DNA from: Lentisphaera marina
Lineage (GTDB): Bacteria > Verrucomicrobiota > Lentisphaeria > Lentisphaerales > Lentisphaeraceae
NCBI RefSeq assembly: GCF_028745505.1
Contig: NZ_JAQZZL010000002.1
Span: 1,178,001-1,242,000 of the forward strand
Length of the DNA: 64,000 nucleotides
Direction of reading: 5' to 3'
In this document: piece after piece, positions 7,824 through 15,734 of the stretch
How the letters are laid out: each line of letters opens with the position of its first letter
How positions within the stretch are numbered: position 1 is the stretch's first letter
The notes under the pieces: generated by a model
Seen by the model: the letters and a program-made list of their open reading frames with translations, nothing else
Databases searched by the model: none
Told to the model about the DNA's origin: nothing
Position numbers and translations under genes: made by a program

Positions 7824-10076
7824 ATGAAACTTTACCTAACTTTACTTTTTCTACTGCCCTCTCTCATATTTTCAGCCACGCATCCATCTGATGCCATTGC
7901 GAAAATTAACAGTTTAGTTAATTCAGGTCTCGAAACTAGTTTAAATAAAAAATCTGATGACTCAACTTTTGTTCGTCGAATCTATTTAGACATCATTGGA
8001 CGCATTCCTTCCATTGAGGAAAGTACTCAGTTTATTGAAAACAAAAGTCCCAACAAACGTCAGGCACTCATCAAAAACCTACTTATGTCAGAAGCTTATG
8101 TTTCTAACAACTTCAATTATTGGGCCGATATCTTGCGCATCACGAATGATGGCGGTAATAACATACGAGTCATGACCGCTGCTTATAGTCAATGGCTTAA
8201 AAAATCTCTTCGCGATAACAAACGCTACGATGACATGGTTTATGAACTTCTCTCTAGCGATGGCAATGTGTGGGAAAACCCTGCAGCGTCCTATTATTTA
8301 CGTGATAATGGCATGCCTTTGGATAACACGGCTAATACCATCAGGGTTTTCCTCGGTACTCGACTCGAATGTGCTCAGTGCCACGATCACCCCTTTGATA
8401 ACTGGACTCAAATGGAGTTCTATCAAACAGCCGCTTTCACTTATGGCTACAAAGGTGGAACCTTCCCCAATGACAAGGACTCAAACCTCAGTGGTTTAAA
8501 ACGTCATATTGCAGCTCTTAACAAGGCAAAATTCGCTAAAGCAGCTGGAAGTGATAAAATCCGTCCTGTTAACAATGAGAAACAACTTCAAGATTTCATC
8601 AATAATAAAAAATCTGCTAGGTTTATAGAGCGCTCAGGCCTTAGTCGTGATGAGTATATTCGACGTTCAAGAAAAGGTATGGAAGCTACTAACGATATGA
8701 AACTCATTCAATACTCAACTAAAGAAACGATTGAATCACTATTTGGAAAAATGCGCAGCACAAATCTTAGTGTCCAAGAAAAAAATCTTCAGCTCCCTCA
8801 TGATTACCAATATGATGATGCCAAACCAAAAGACATCGTAAAACCCGCTACCATGTTTGGAGATAAAATCACCGTTAAAGAAGGTGAGAGTCGTCGTGAA
8901 GCTTTTGCCCGCTGGCTCACTTCGCCCAATAACCCCACTTTTACTCGCGTCATTGCTAACCGCATGTGGAAAAAAGCTTTTGGAGTCGCCGTGTTCTCGC
9001 CTGTCGATGAAATCAATGACTTCACCCATGTTCGCAACAAAGAACTGATGGATTATCTCGAGCAACTTATGAAAGATTTAGATTATAATCTCAAAGCTTT
9101 TCAATTCATCATTTTCAATACCGATGCTTATCAAGCAAAAGTTACAGCAAGCCAAATTGGCACAAAAGATAAGTATGATTTTCGTGGTCCCATACTACGT
9201 CGCATGACTGCCGAGCAACTTTGGGATTCACTCATCACTTTGAGTATAGAAAATCCAGATATTTACCTAAATAGTTCAAAAAACGATGAGGCTCTAGTCA
9301 ATAGCATTCGAGCTAAATACAATTCTATCGAAGGCATGGATACTGAGCTATTTGTCAATAAAATTATGGATATTGCCAGCTACACTGCATCTAGGGATAA
9401 AGAGATCCGCGATCTTCGTGTAAAATCACTTGAAGCACGCAAAGAACAAGATGTTGATTCAATAAAAAAATATCAGAAAGATATGAGGGAAATCACCAAA
9501 AGTATTGAGGAGAAAACAAAAAATACCCTCGCAATGAGTTCTTCTGGTAGCATGGATATGCAAATGATGGATAGCATGAACTACAACAACAAAGGGAATA
9601 AAAATAAATTCCAACTTATTAAACAAGAGCCTAGTGCGAACCTTTCGAAGAATCAATTAAAGGTACACCAATCACAGTTCAAGCAATTCGAAAAAATGCT
9701 AACCCATTTTTACCGAGCATCTGAACTTTCATCCCCATCTCCACGAGGTCATTTTTTACGTGACTTTGGGCAATCAGATCGCTTGAGTATACAAAACGCC
9801 AATAGCTCACCTACAATCACTCAGGCATTGAATCTAATGAATGGGCATGTTTATCGAGTGCTCAATAATCCCCATTCGCTACTCGGACGAAAACTCCATG
9901 CAAGTAATAGTACTCCAGAGAGTTTTGAGATCCTCTATCAAGCCTTTTTTAGCCGCAAACCCACGACTGATGAATGGAGCATTCTTGGCCAAGAAACAAA
10001 AATAAGTAAAAGTGAAGCTACAAAAAATGTGCTTTGGGCATTACTCAACTCTAAACAATTCACCTTTATACAATAG
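7824..10076 (+). CDS. Secreted DUF1549/DUF1553 protein with CxxCH motif
   Basis: A 750-residue protein with a signal peptide (MKLYLTLLFLLPSLIFSA). DUF1549 occupies about residues 25-230, with FVRRIYLDIIGRIPS and the strictly patterned LECAQCHDHPFDNW, whose CAQCH (183-187) is a c-type haem attachment motif. DUF1553 follows from about residue 350 to the end (FARWLTSPNNPTFTRVIANRMWKKAFG, then NTDAYQ and the MTAEQLWDSL region). Such proteins are abundant in Planctomycetes, Verrucomicrobia and Lentisphaerae, nearly always paired with a DUF1501 protein as here (nine bases downstream). The biochemical role is unproven; surface polysaccharide catabolism is often proposed. A Met-rich stretch (SSGSMDMQMMDSMNYNNKGN) in the middle looks like a flexible linker. 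Confidence 0.9.
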   Translation: MKLYLTLLFLLPSLIFSATHPSDAIAKINSLVNSGLETSLNKKSDDSTFVRRIYLDIIGRIPSIEESTQFIENKSPNKRQALIKNLLMSEAYVSNNFNYWADILRITNDGGNNIRVMTAAYSQWLKKSLRDNKRYDDMVYELLSSDGNVWENPAASYYLRDNGMPLDNTANTIRVFLGTRLECAQCHDHPFDNWTQMEFYQTAAFTYGYKGGTFPNDKDSNLSGLKRHIAALNKAKFAKAAGSDKIRPVNNEKQLQDFINNKKSARFIERSGLSRDEYIRRSRKGMEATNDMKLIQYSTKETIESLFGKMRSTNLSVQEKNLQLPHDYQYDDAKPKDIVKPATMFGDKITVKEGESRREAFARWLTSPNNPTFTRVIANRMWKKAFGVAVFSPVDEINDFTHVRNKELMDYLEQLMKDLDYNLKAFQFIIFNTDAYQAKVTASQIGTKDKYDFRGPILRRMTAEQLWDSLITLSIENPDIYLNSSKNDEALVNSIRAKYNSIEGMDTELFVNKIMDIASYTASRDKEIRDLRVKSLEARKEQDVDSIKKYQKDMREITKSIEEKTKNTLAMSSSGSMDMQMMDSMNYNNKGNKNKFQLIKQEPSANLSKNQLKVHQSQFKQFEKMLTHFYRASELSSPSPRGHFLRDFGQSDRLSIQNANSSPTITQALNLMNGHVYRVLNNPHSLLGRKLHASNSTPESFEILYQAFFSRKPTTDEWSILGQETKISKSEATKNVLWALLNSKQFTFIQ

Positions 10077-10085
10077 GAGCTTATC

Positions 10086-11339
10086 ATGGACCGTCGACAT
10101 TTCCTTAAAACTGCCGGAGCAAGCTTGGTAGGTTTCAATCTTCCCTTTAACGCCACTGCTTCTTCATTAGACTTCAAACAAACTCCTGGCGCCGCTAAGC
10201 ACCTCATCTACCTATACATGGGTGGTGGCATGTCTCATATGGATACCTTTGATCACAAGGGAACTCATAAAAACCAAGGACCCGTAAAAGCGATAAAAAC
10301 TCGCGCTAAAGGTGTGGAGATATCTGAATTTCTTCCTCTCACAGCTGAGCACACTGATAAGATGGCCATAGTCAATTCCATGACTTCTACAGCGGGAGCT
10401 CACTCTCAAGGCAATTACTTTATGCACACCAGCTATGAAATGCGTTCGACAATTCAACACCCTGGTGTTGGTGCTTGGTTTCAGAAATTTCACGGCAAAC
10501 TTAATAAAACTCTACCGGGCTCCATTTTTGTAGGTGGTAATAGCCGTACTTTCGGTAATCGTGGTTTCTTCGAACCAGAATACGCTCCACTTTCCATTAG
10601 TAGTCCTGAAGCTGGCTTAAAAAATGCAAAAAATCCTTACTTTGAAGATGAAGAATTTCACCGTCTGACTTCTTTGACCAATAAATTGGATGCCCAATTT
10701 ATGAAGAACTTTGATCTTGATAGTACAAAATCAGCCGTTTCAACTTACAAAGAAGCCATGGACCTCATGTCGAGCCCAGACCTCGCTGCGTTTAAACTCG
10801 ATGATGTCACAGAAAAAGACAAAACGATTTATGGCGACAATAATTTTGGCATGGGTTGTTTACTTGCTAAACGTTTGATACAAAAAGGTGTTCGCACTGT
10901 TGAGGTATCTCTCGGTGGCTGGGATACCCACAGCAACAATTTTGACCGCGTCTCTATCAATACAAAAACTCTCGACCAAGCCTACAGTGCGCTACTAAGT
11001 GACCTCGCTGAAAGTGGCATGTTAAAAGATACCCTTGTGGTACTGGCTACTGAATTTGGTCGTACGCCCATTATCAACGTCAATGATGGTCGTGACCATT
11101 ACCCCAAAGCCTTTTCATGTGTTTTAGCCGGCGGTCCTGTACGTGGTGGTCAAAAATACGGAATGACCACTGAAGATGGTCGATCTGTAGCGAAAGACCC
11201 CGTTAAAATACCAGACTTTAATGCGACCATCGCAAAAGCTCTAGGTATGCCTTGGCAACAAAAAGTCTTCAGCCCCTCTAAACGCCCTTTCCAAGTGGCG
11301 CATCGTGGTAAACCAGTCGACACTCTACTGACTATTTAA
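10086..11339 (+). CDS. DUF1501 family protein (sulfatase/alkaline-phosphatase fold), Tat-type leader
   Basis: A 417-residue protein beginning MDRRHFLKTAGASLVG, a twin-arginine signal (DRRHFLK), so it is probably exported folded. The remainder matches DUF1501, an alkaline-phosphatase-superfamily domain: GGGMSHMDTFDHK near residue 45, VEVSLGGWDTHSNNF near 275, VVLATEFGRTP near 320 and DGRDHYPKAFSCVLAGG near 340, where the Asp/His residues are expected to bind metal. Catalytic activity has not been shown for most members. It is co-transcribed with the DUF1549/DUF1553 gene upstream and converges on the XylR-type regulator seven bases away. Confidence 0.9.
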   Translation: MDRRHFLKTAGASLVGFNLPFNATASSLDFKQTPGAAKHLIYLYMGGGMSHMDTFDHKGTHKNQGPVKAIKTRAKGVEISEFLPLTAEHTDKMAIVNSMTSTAGAHSQGNYFMHTSYEMRSTIQHPGVGAWFQKFHGKLNKTLPGSIFVGGNSRTFGNRGFFEPEYAPLSISSPEAGLKNAKNPYFEDEEFHRLTSLTNKLDAQFMKNFDLDSTKSAVSTYKEAMDLMSSPDLAAFKLDDVTEKDKTIYGDNNFGMGCLLAKRLIQKGVRTVEVSLGGWDTHSNNFDRVSINTKTLDQAYSALLSDLAESGMLKDTLVVLATEFGRTPIINVNDGRDHYPKAFSCVLAGGPVRGGQKYGMTTEDGRSVAKDPVKIPDFNATIAKALGMPWQQKVFSPSKRPFQVAHRGKPVDTLLTI

Positions 11340-11346
11340 TTGAAAC

Positions 11347-12480
11347 TTAGTTTTGCTGATTATTGCGAATTTCTTTCGCCGTCATGCCATAGAATTTTAC
11401 TAAGTATTTATTGAGCTGATTTGATGAAGAGAAGCCTAATTTAAAGGCGGCTTCACTAATTCTTTGAGAAGGATCAGATTCTAGGAGATCCTTGGCTTTT
11501 TCTGCTCGCACAGAGGAAATAAACTCCAAAGGAGTCTGCCTGAGTTCTTCTTTAAAGTGGTATTCTAACCAACGCCTTGAGCGACCAATATGTTTAGCCG
11601 CACTTTCCACGTTTACCTGCTGCATAACATTGAGGCGTATATACTCAATTACCTTAGCTATTTCAGGGTTATAAATGGACAAAACGGCAGTTGAATTGCG
11701 TTCTAAAATCTCCCCACTAGGGATGACAATATCTTCGACTCTCGTTTTATCATTCATTAAGTCTTCTAGAATCTCTGCAACTTTCAGTCCTAATTCCCTG
11801 CCATTTCTAGCTACACTACTCAAGCTCGGTGATATCAATTCACAATTCACCACGTCGTTATTCACCCCCATTACAGAAACTTTCTGAGGCACTTTGATGT
11901 TCATTTTTGAACATACTTGTAAAACCTCTACTGCACGAGGGTCGTGGGCTGCTAACAAGGCCGTTTGCTCAGGTAAATCAACTAGAAATTTCTCCAAACC
12001 ATCATTGGTGAAACTCCAATCCACTGAAACCCCCGAAGGAGCCTCATACAACTGGGCTTCATAGCCATACTGATTAAGTACATCGGCATATGCCCGAAAA
12101 GTTTCACGTGAATACCAAACCGATTTTATCCCATAAAAAGCAAAATTCTTAAAGCCTTTTTTCAAAAAGAACTCAGCAGCTTTTTTTCCCATTCCATAGT
12201 AATCTGCCCTCACCCTACTCACCGGACTGCTTTCTAAGACTCCAGAAATATTGACACAAGGAATATTCAGACTTTTGATGATTTCAGCTTCTTCTTCAGT
12301 ATTAATCTGTGCAATTATACCATCGCCATCCCAATTTTTTAAATCTCGAATTTCTAAACGGTGACGCTCGGGATTTGACAAGAACTGCCAATGATCACTT
12401 CCTTTAAAACTACGTATGCCAAAGGCGACCTCCGCTAAATGGTCCACCCCCAAGGGAAAAGCTAGTGCAATACGTTTCAT
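11347..12480 (-). CDS. XylR-type transcriptional regulator (LacI-like sensor plus AraC HTH)
   Basis: A 377-residue protein. Residues about 1-265 form a periplasmic-binding-protein-like sensor as in LacI/XylR (GVDHLAEVAFGIRSF, VRADYYGMGKKAAEFFLKKGFKNFAFYG, TALLAAHDPRAVEVLQVC, VSVMGVNNDVVNCELISPSLSSV). The C-terminal 105 residues are an AraC helix-turn-helix pair (VESAAKHIGRSRRWLEYHFKEEL and ISEAAFKLGFSSSNQLNKYLVKFYG). This is the arrangement of E. coli XylR, which binds sugar in the N-domain and direct repeats in DNA. The target genes are unknown. Its own leader contains AAATGCG and TTTGCGC words on the minus strand (12504-12510 and 12532-12538), related to the operator-like repeat at 53462-53503. 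Confidence 0.88.
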   Translation of the reverse strand: MKRIALAFPLGVDHLAEVAFGIRSFKGSDHWQFLSNPERHRLEIRDLKNWDGDGIIAQINTEEEAEIIKSLNIPCVNISGVLESSPVSRVRADYYGMGKKAAEFFLKKGFKNFAFYGIKSVWYSRETFRAYADVLNQYGYEAQLYEAPSGVSVDWSFTNDGLEKFLVDLPEQTALLAAHDPRAVEVLQVCSKMNIKVPQKVSVMGVNNDVVNCELISPSLSSVARNGRELGLKVAEILEDLMNDKTRVEDIVIPSGEILERNSTAVLSIYNPEIAKVIEYIRLNVMQQVNVESAAKHIGRSRRWLEYHFKEELRQTPLEFISSVRAEKAKDLLESDPSQRISEAAFKLGFSSSNQLNKYLVKFYGMTAKEIRNNQQN

Positions 12481-12590
12481 AAAAAAGAGTAATCCTCAGT
12501 ATTCGCATTTCAACCAAAAGGATATCACTTTGCGCAAATTGATTTTATCTTTGTATGATTTTTCAAAAATCATGAGTGCTAATTAGAATT

Positions 12591-13157
12591 TTATATGTCT
12601 ACACTGACTTTAACTATTTTTTTTGCATAAAAAGATATTGTGACAGGTTTGTTAGCTTTAGTATTTACTAAAAAACTAAAACGCTCCTCTTTAGAGAGTT
12701 TAATGAAATTATTTCCTGCTTGCGCCTCTTGTGCATTTTTAAGCACAGCACCTGACTCTGTATTCATTATGTGTTTTGGTTTACCATTTGCAGATACAAG
12801 TTCAAAACTTCCATTGCTAATCTCTATTTGATCAGAACTAAATGAATCAAAAGCCGTATCACTGTCTCCTAAAGAATGTAAAACTATTCTTAATTTACCG
12901 TCCTTATTTGGAGTAAAAGAAAAACTAAATTCATTCCACTCATTGCTTAATTTTTTAAGATAAAGGTTACCTGCATATAGATGGGTATCCCCCCAGCTGG
13001 AACTGTCTTTTAGACCGATGGATTTACCAGAACAATTTGAAAGACTCAGGGTATCTTCTGCAAGAGTTTTTCTGAGTTGCAGCCGAACTTTAGCTTCCTC
13101 AGCAATCATATTCATTGAAAGCATGCATAAAACAAAAACTGAAATTAATTTCTTCAT
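12591..13157 (-). CDS. Secreted hypothetical protein, probable beta-sandwich
   Basis: A 188-residue protein with a signal peptide (MKKLISVFVLCMLSMNMIAEE). The mature part alternates short polar and hydrophobic strands (WNEFSFSFTPNKDGKLRIVLHSLGD, then IEISNGSFELVS) and ends in a strand-like KPVTISFYAKKIVKVSVDI, a pattern reminiscent of carbohydrate-binding or fibronectin-like beta-sandwiches. I do not recognise a family. It has its own GTCAAA-N15-GCGACC promoter 36 bases upstream, so it belongs to the putative sigma regulon with the prepilins, glycosidases and sulfatases. This makes a role in polysaccharide handling plausible but unproven. Confidence 0.7.
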   Translation of the reverse strand: MKKLISVFVLCMLSMNMIAEEAKVRLQLRKTLAEDTLSLSNCSGKSIGLKDSSSWGDTHLYAGNLYLKKLSNEWNEFSFSFTPNKDGKLRIVLHSLGDSDTAFDSFSSDQIEISNGSFELVSANGKPKHIMNTESGAVLKNAQEAQAGNNFIKLSKEERFSFLVNTKANKPVTISFYAKKIVKVSVDI

Positions 13158-13192
13158 CTTTATAAAATCCTTTTTTTTAATTGTTTATTATT

Positions 13193-13220
13193 GGTCGCAA
13201 GTCAAGATTGGCTTTTGACA
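13193..13220 (-). promoter_or_regulatory. ECF-type promoter (site 1)
   Basis: On the minus strand, TGTCAAA, 15 bases, GCGACC; the distal end is 36 bases before the ATG at 13157. One of 11 sites with identical spacing. Confidence 0.7.
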
Positions 13221-13251
13221 GCGAAGCTATTTTTTCTTTTGTAAAAAACTA

Positions 13252-14043
13252 TTAATTTGATGCTTTTTTGTGCTTAAAAAGCCACTTTAAAGAATCCTCT
13301 TCCCCATCACATTTATCACTGCTAAAGTTAGTGACCTGATTTTCTTTGATCTTCAAAAATGCATTGGGAACATTATGCCCCTGCCCCTTGTAGGTAGTGA
13401 ACTTCATAAGACCGCCAGATTTTTTGAAGTCTTCGAATAAATCTTTGCTTTTTACATAAGGACTTACGTTATCCTTCTCTCCATGAAAAGACCAAATTGG
13501 AAAATCACTTAAAAGTTCTGTATCAATAAAGGGCTCTGTATTTTTTAAGCCTGCACCAGCGATTGTAATGGCTGCAGCAAAGAAGTTATGATCTTCCATG
13601 AGAAAGCGAAAAGTTCCATGCCCACCCATTGAATAACCAATTAAATAAATTCGAGACCTATCAACGTTTTTTAAGGTTTTAATGATCTCCTTAAGTTTCT
13701 GAAGCTGGTCTTTATTCCACAAAGATTTAGATTGCGGACTCAGCAAATAAGTCGGGTATTGTTTTCTGATTTCATCTTTACTCAGGTACAAAATTGTTTT
13801 GTTCATCTGAGTTACATTGTCATTGCCTCGACCACCACCTCCGTGCAAATAAATAATCACGGGATATTGCTGACTATTCTTAAAGTTAAGGGGACGCAAT
13901 AACCTGTAAGGCATATTTTTATATGTTTTCGCCTCGTGCTTTTTGATCCATGGCCACTCAACTTTTTTATTCTTTTCTGCGCATAAATTCACCGACATAA
14001 ATACGGCTATACTTAGAAATAGTGTTTTCGCTATAAACTTCAT
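13252..14043 (-). CDS. Secreted alpha/beta-hydrolase (esterase, PHB-depolymerase-like)
   Basis: A 263-residue protein with a signal peptide (to about residue 22). It has the oxyanion-hole motif YLHGGGGRGND (65-75), the nucleophile elbow GYSMGG (Ser138), an acidic residue in HGEKDNVSPY and the catalytic His in GQGHNVP, the full triad of alpha/beta-hydrolases. Relatives include feruloyl and acetyl esterases and PHB-depolymerase-like proteins; removal of acyl groups from polysaccharide would suit the setting, but the substrate is unknown. Its start codon overlaps the stop of the ThuA-like gene by one base (TAATG), so the two are translationally coupled and share the promoter at 15009-15036. Confidence 0.85.
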   Translation of the reverse strand: MKFIAKTLFLSIAVFMSVNLCAEKNKKVEWPWIKKHEAKTYKNMPYRLLRPLNFKNSQQYPVIIYLHGGGGRGNDNVTQMNKTILYLSKDEIRKQYPTYLLSPQSKSLWNKDQLQKLKEIIKTLKNVDRSRIYLIGYSMGGHGTFRFLMEDHNFFAAAITIAGAGLKNTEPFIDTELLSDFPIWSFHGEKDNVSPYVKSKDLFEDFKKSGGLMKFTTYKGQGHNVPNAFLKIKENQVTNFSSDKCDGEEDSLKWLFKHKKASN

Positions 14044-14957
14044 TACTTACTCTTTTTATTATTTTTATATAAGTACTTAACTGAATCTTTTATTAGGTTT
14101 TGAAACTCTATTTGCTGCCATTCTGAGATATCGTGCCCAAGGCTCAAACCAATTAATTCAGATTTACCCTGAGGAACCTGCCACATAACCACCGCCTCAG
14201 ACTTTTGCTTGGGAACTGCTAGCTCAGCTTCAGTAAGCTTCTTACCCATTAAGCGTTTTCTAGCTATATCATTGGGATACGCAACCTGAGTGCCTATTAA
14301 GAGTGGCTTCACTGAATCCAAGATATAGAAATTATTATAGAGTTCAGCAATCTCTGCCGTTGTGTAGCCCGCTTTGGGAACACTAGTGGTGGACTCGTGA
14401 GCACAACACTTAGTGACTTTGATCGCTGCTTTGGCTCCATGTGAAGTGGAGGCCACCCCCGTAAAATCGCCCCAAACGGGAAAGACCTCATGAGGATTTT
14501 GCTTCTTCCAGTCTTCATAGACCTTGGCATCAGCCATTGCACCTGATTCTGAAACCTGGATAAATTTATCCCCCTTTTTAAGAGATCCCTTGTAGCTTGC
14601 CCAAAAACTGTGCATGGCACAATGGATGACTAGCGCTGGTACACCTTTATTTCTTGTCTGATCTATAATATTTGAAGCTGCATTTAAATTGAGTGTCTTC
14701 GCAAAACAAAAGTTGTAAACCACCACATCATAACCATCGCAAAGTTGTGGGTCTTCTAATCTTATTAATTGATCATCATGCGTCCCGCTTGAAACAGTAA
14801 GTTTCCACCCAGCTTCTTTGCCTAAGCTAACAAAAATTTCTTTTTGAGGCGTGTACTCATGACTTTTACCCGGCTCATGAGTGATATATAAAACCTTTTG
14901 GCCATAGGCCTGAATAAACGACATTGCTACTACTAATAATAAAGCTAAGTATTTCAT
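14043..14957 (-). CDS. Secreted ThuA-like domain protein
   Basis: A 304-residue protein; I place the start at 14957 because AGGAG lies eight bases upstream and a signal peptide (MKYLALLLVVAMSFIQAYG) follows at once. An in-frame ATG at 14981 would add eight residues. The body matches the ThuA-like class I glutamine-amidotransferase fold: KVLYITHEPGKSHEYTPQKEIF at the start, YDVVVYNFCFA and GVPALVIHCAMHSFWAS in the middle, and a SELIGLSLGHDISEWQ end resembling the ThuA GHD motif. ThuA-like proteins are linked to trehalose and other sugar utilisation and often occur with oxidoreductases or DUF proteins in PVC bacteria; their reaction is poorly defined. First gene of a two-gene operon with an esterase. 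Confidence 0.85.
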   Translation of the reverse strand: MKYLALLLVVAMSFIQAYGQKVLYITHEPGKSHEYTPQKEIFVSLGKEAGWKLTVSSGTHDDQLIRLEDPQLCDGYDVVVYNFCFAKTLNLNAASNIIDQTRNKGVPALVIHCAMHSFWASYKGSLKKGDKFIQVSESGAMADAKVYEDWKKQNPHEVFPVWGDFTGVASTSHGAKAAIKVTKCCAHESTTSVPKAGYTTAEIAELYNNFYILDSVKPLLIGTQVAYPNDIARKRLMGKKLTEAELAVPKQKSEAVVMWQVPQGKSELIGLSLGHDISEWQQIEFQNLIKDSVKYLYKNNKKSK

Positions 14958-15008
14958 TTTTAATTCTCCTGTGAAAAGCATTTGGTAAATCTTAAAAAGT
15001 TATTTAAC

Positions 15009-15036
15009 AGTCGTAAATTCTGGATTTTTTTTGACA
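15009..15036 (-). promoter_or_regulatory. ECF-type promoter (site 2)
   Basis: Minus strand TGTCAAA-N15-ACGACT, 52 bases before the ThuA start at 14957. It lies between the ThuA operon and the divergent ECF sigma gene but faces only the former. Confidence 0.7.
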
Positions 15037-15139
15037 GCATAGGAAGATATTTTTTTTTTGAATACTATCATTTATGATATGAACTGCTGATTTTAGTCTT
15101 TTTAATACAGCTTAATTTTAATCAGGAATAAACTACAAT

Positions 15140-15724
15140 ATGGATGATGATATCTACAAAACCAGACTCTCCCTATTACAAAGAGTACAGAAAAAAGATG
15201 ACCATCAATCCTGGGAAGAATTCACTCATTTCTATGAAAAGTACATATATTTTATTTGCCGTAGAATGAAGCTATCGCATCATGATGCAGAGGAAGTATC
15301 ACAAAAAGTAATGCTCAAATTGTGGAAGAAACTGCCTGAAATGGACTGCTCAAATTTCAAGAGATTTCGTAGCTGGCTATGCACTGTAACTAGCTGTACT
15401 GGAAAAGACTACATAAGAAAGCGCGTCTCACAAACTAATAAAGATGCAAAGACCGAAGCCCTCTTCGATTACTGTGAGCCTGAGATAGATGAAATTGCTG
15501 ATCAGGAATGGAAAAAATTCATGGTTGCTCAAGCAACTGAGAACATCTCCAAAAACTTCTCTGGCCTTGTTATGAAAGTCTTTAGCGAGATCAATCAGGG
15601 CAAGGATTTCAAAGTCATTGCAGAAGAACTGGACTTGTCATTAAACACTGTTTATGTCTACAGGCAAAGAGTTGTTAAAGCTCTTGGGGAAGAAATTAAA
15701 CGTCTTGAAGAACATTTAAGCTAA
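15140..15724 (+). CDS. ECF-family RNA polymerase sigma factor
   Basis: A 194-residue sigma factor with only regions 2 and 4. Region 2 lies at about residues 25-95 (FTHFYEKYIYFICRRMKLSHHDAEEVSQKVMLKLW, then FRSWLCTVTSCTGKDYIRKR) and directs -10 recognition. Region 4 lies at about 130-190 (VMKVFSEINQGKDFKVIAEELDLSLNTVYVYRQRVVKAL), a helix-turn-helix for the -35 element. No anti-sigma gene adjoins it. Instead a transmembrane Ser/Thr kinase follows after 10 bases, so activity may be switched by phosphorylation, as known for EcfP/PknT in Vibrio. I infer that it reads the GTCAAA-N15-CGAC promoters found across 12.6-53.4 kb. None of those sites faces its own gene, so it does not look autoregulated by that motif. 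Confidence 0.9.
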   Translation: MDDDIYKTRLSLLQRVQKKDDHQSWEEFTHFYEKYIYFICRRMKLSHHDAEEVSQKVMLKLWKKLPEMDCSNFKRFRSWLCTVTSCTGKDYIRKRVSQTNKDAKTEALFDYCEPEIDEIADQEWKKFMVAQATENISKNFSGLVMKVFSEINQGKDFKVIAEELDLSLNTVYVYRQRVVKALGEEIKRLEEHLS

Positions 15725-15734
15725 GAGAGGTAAC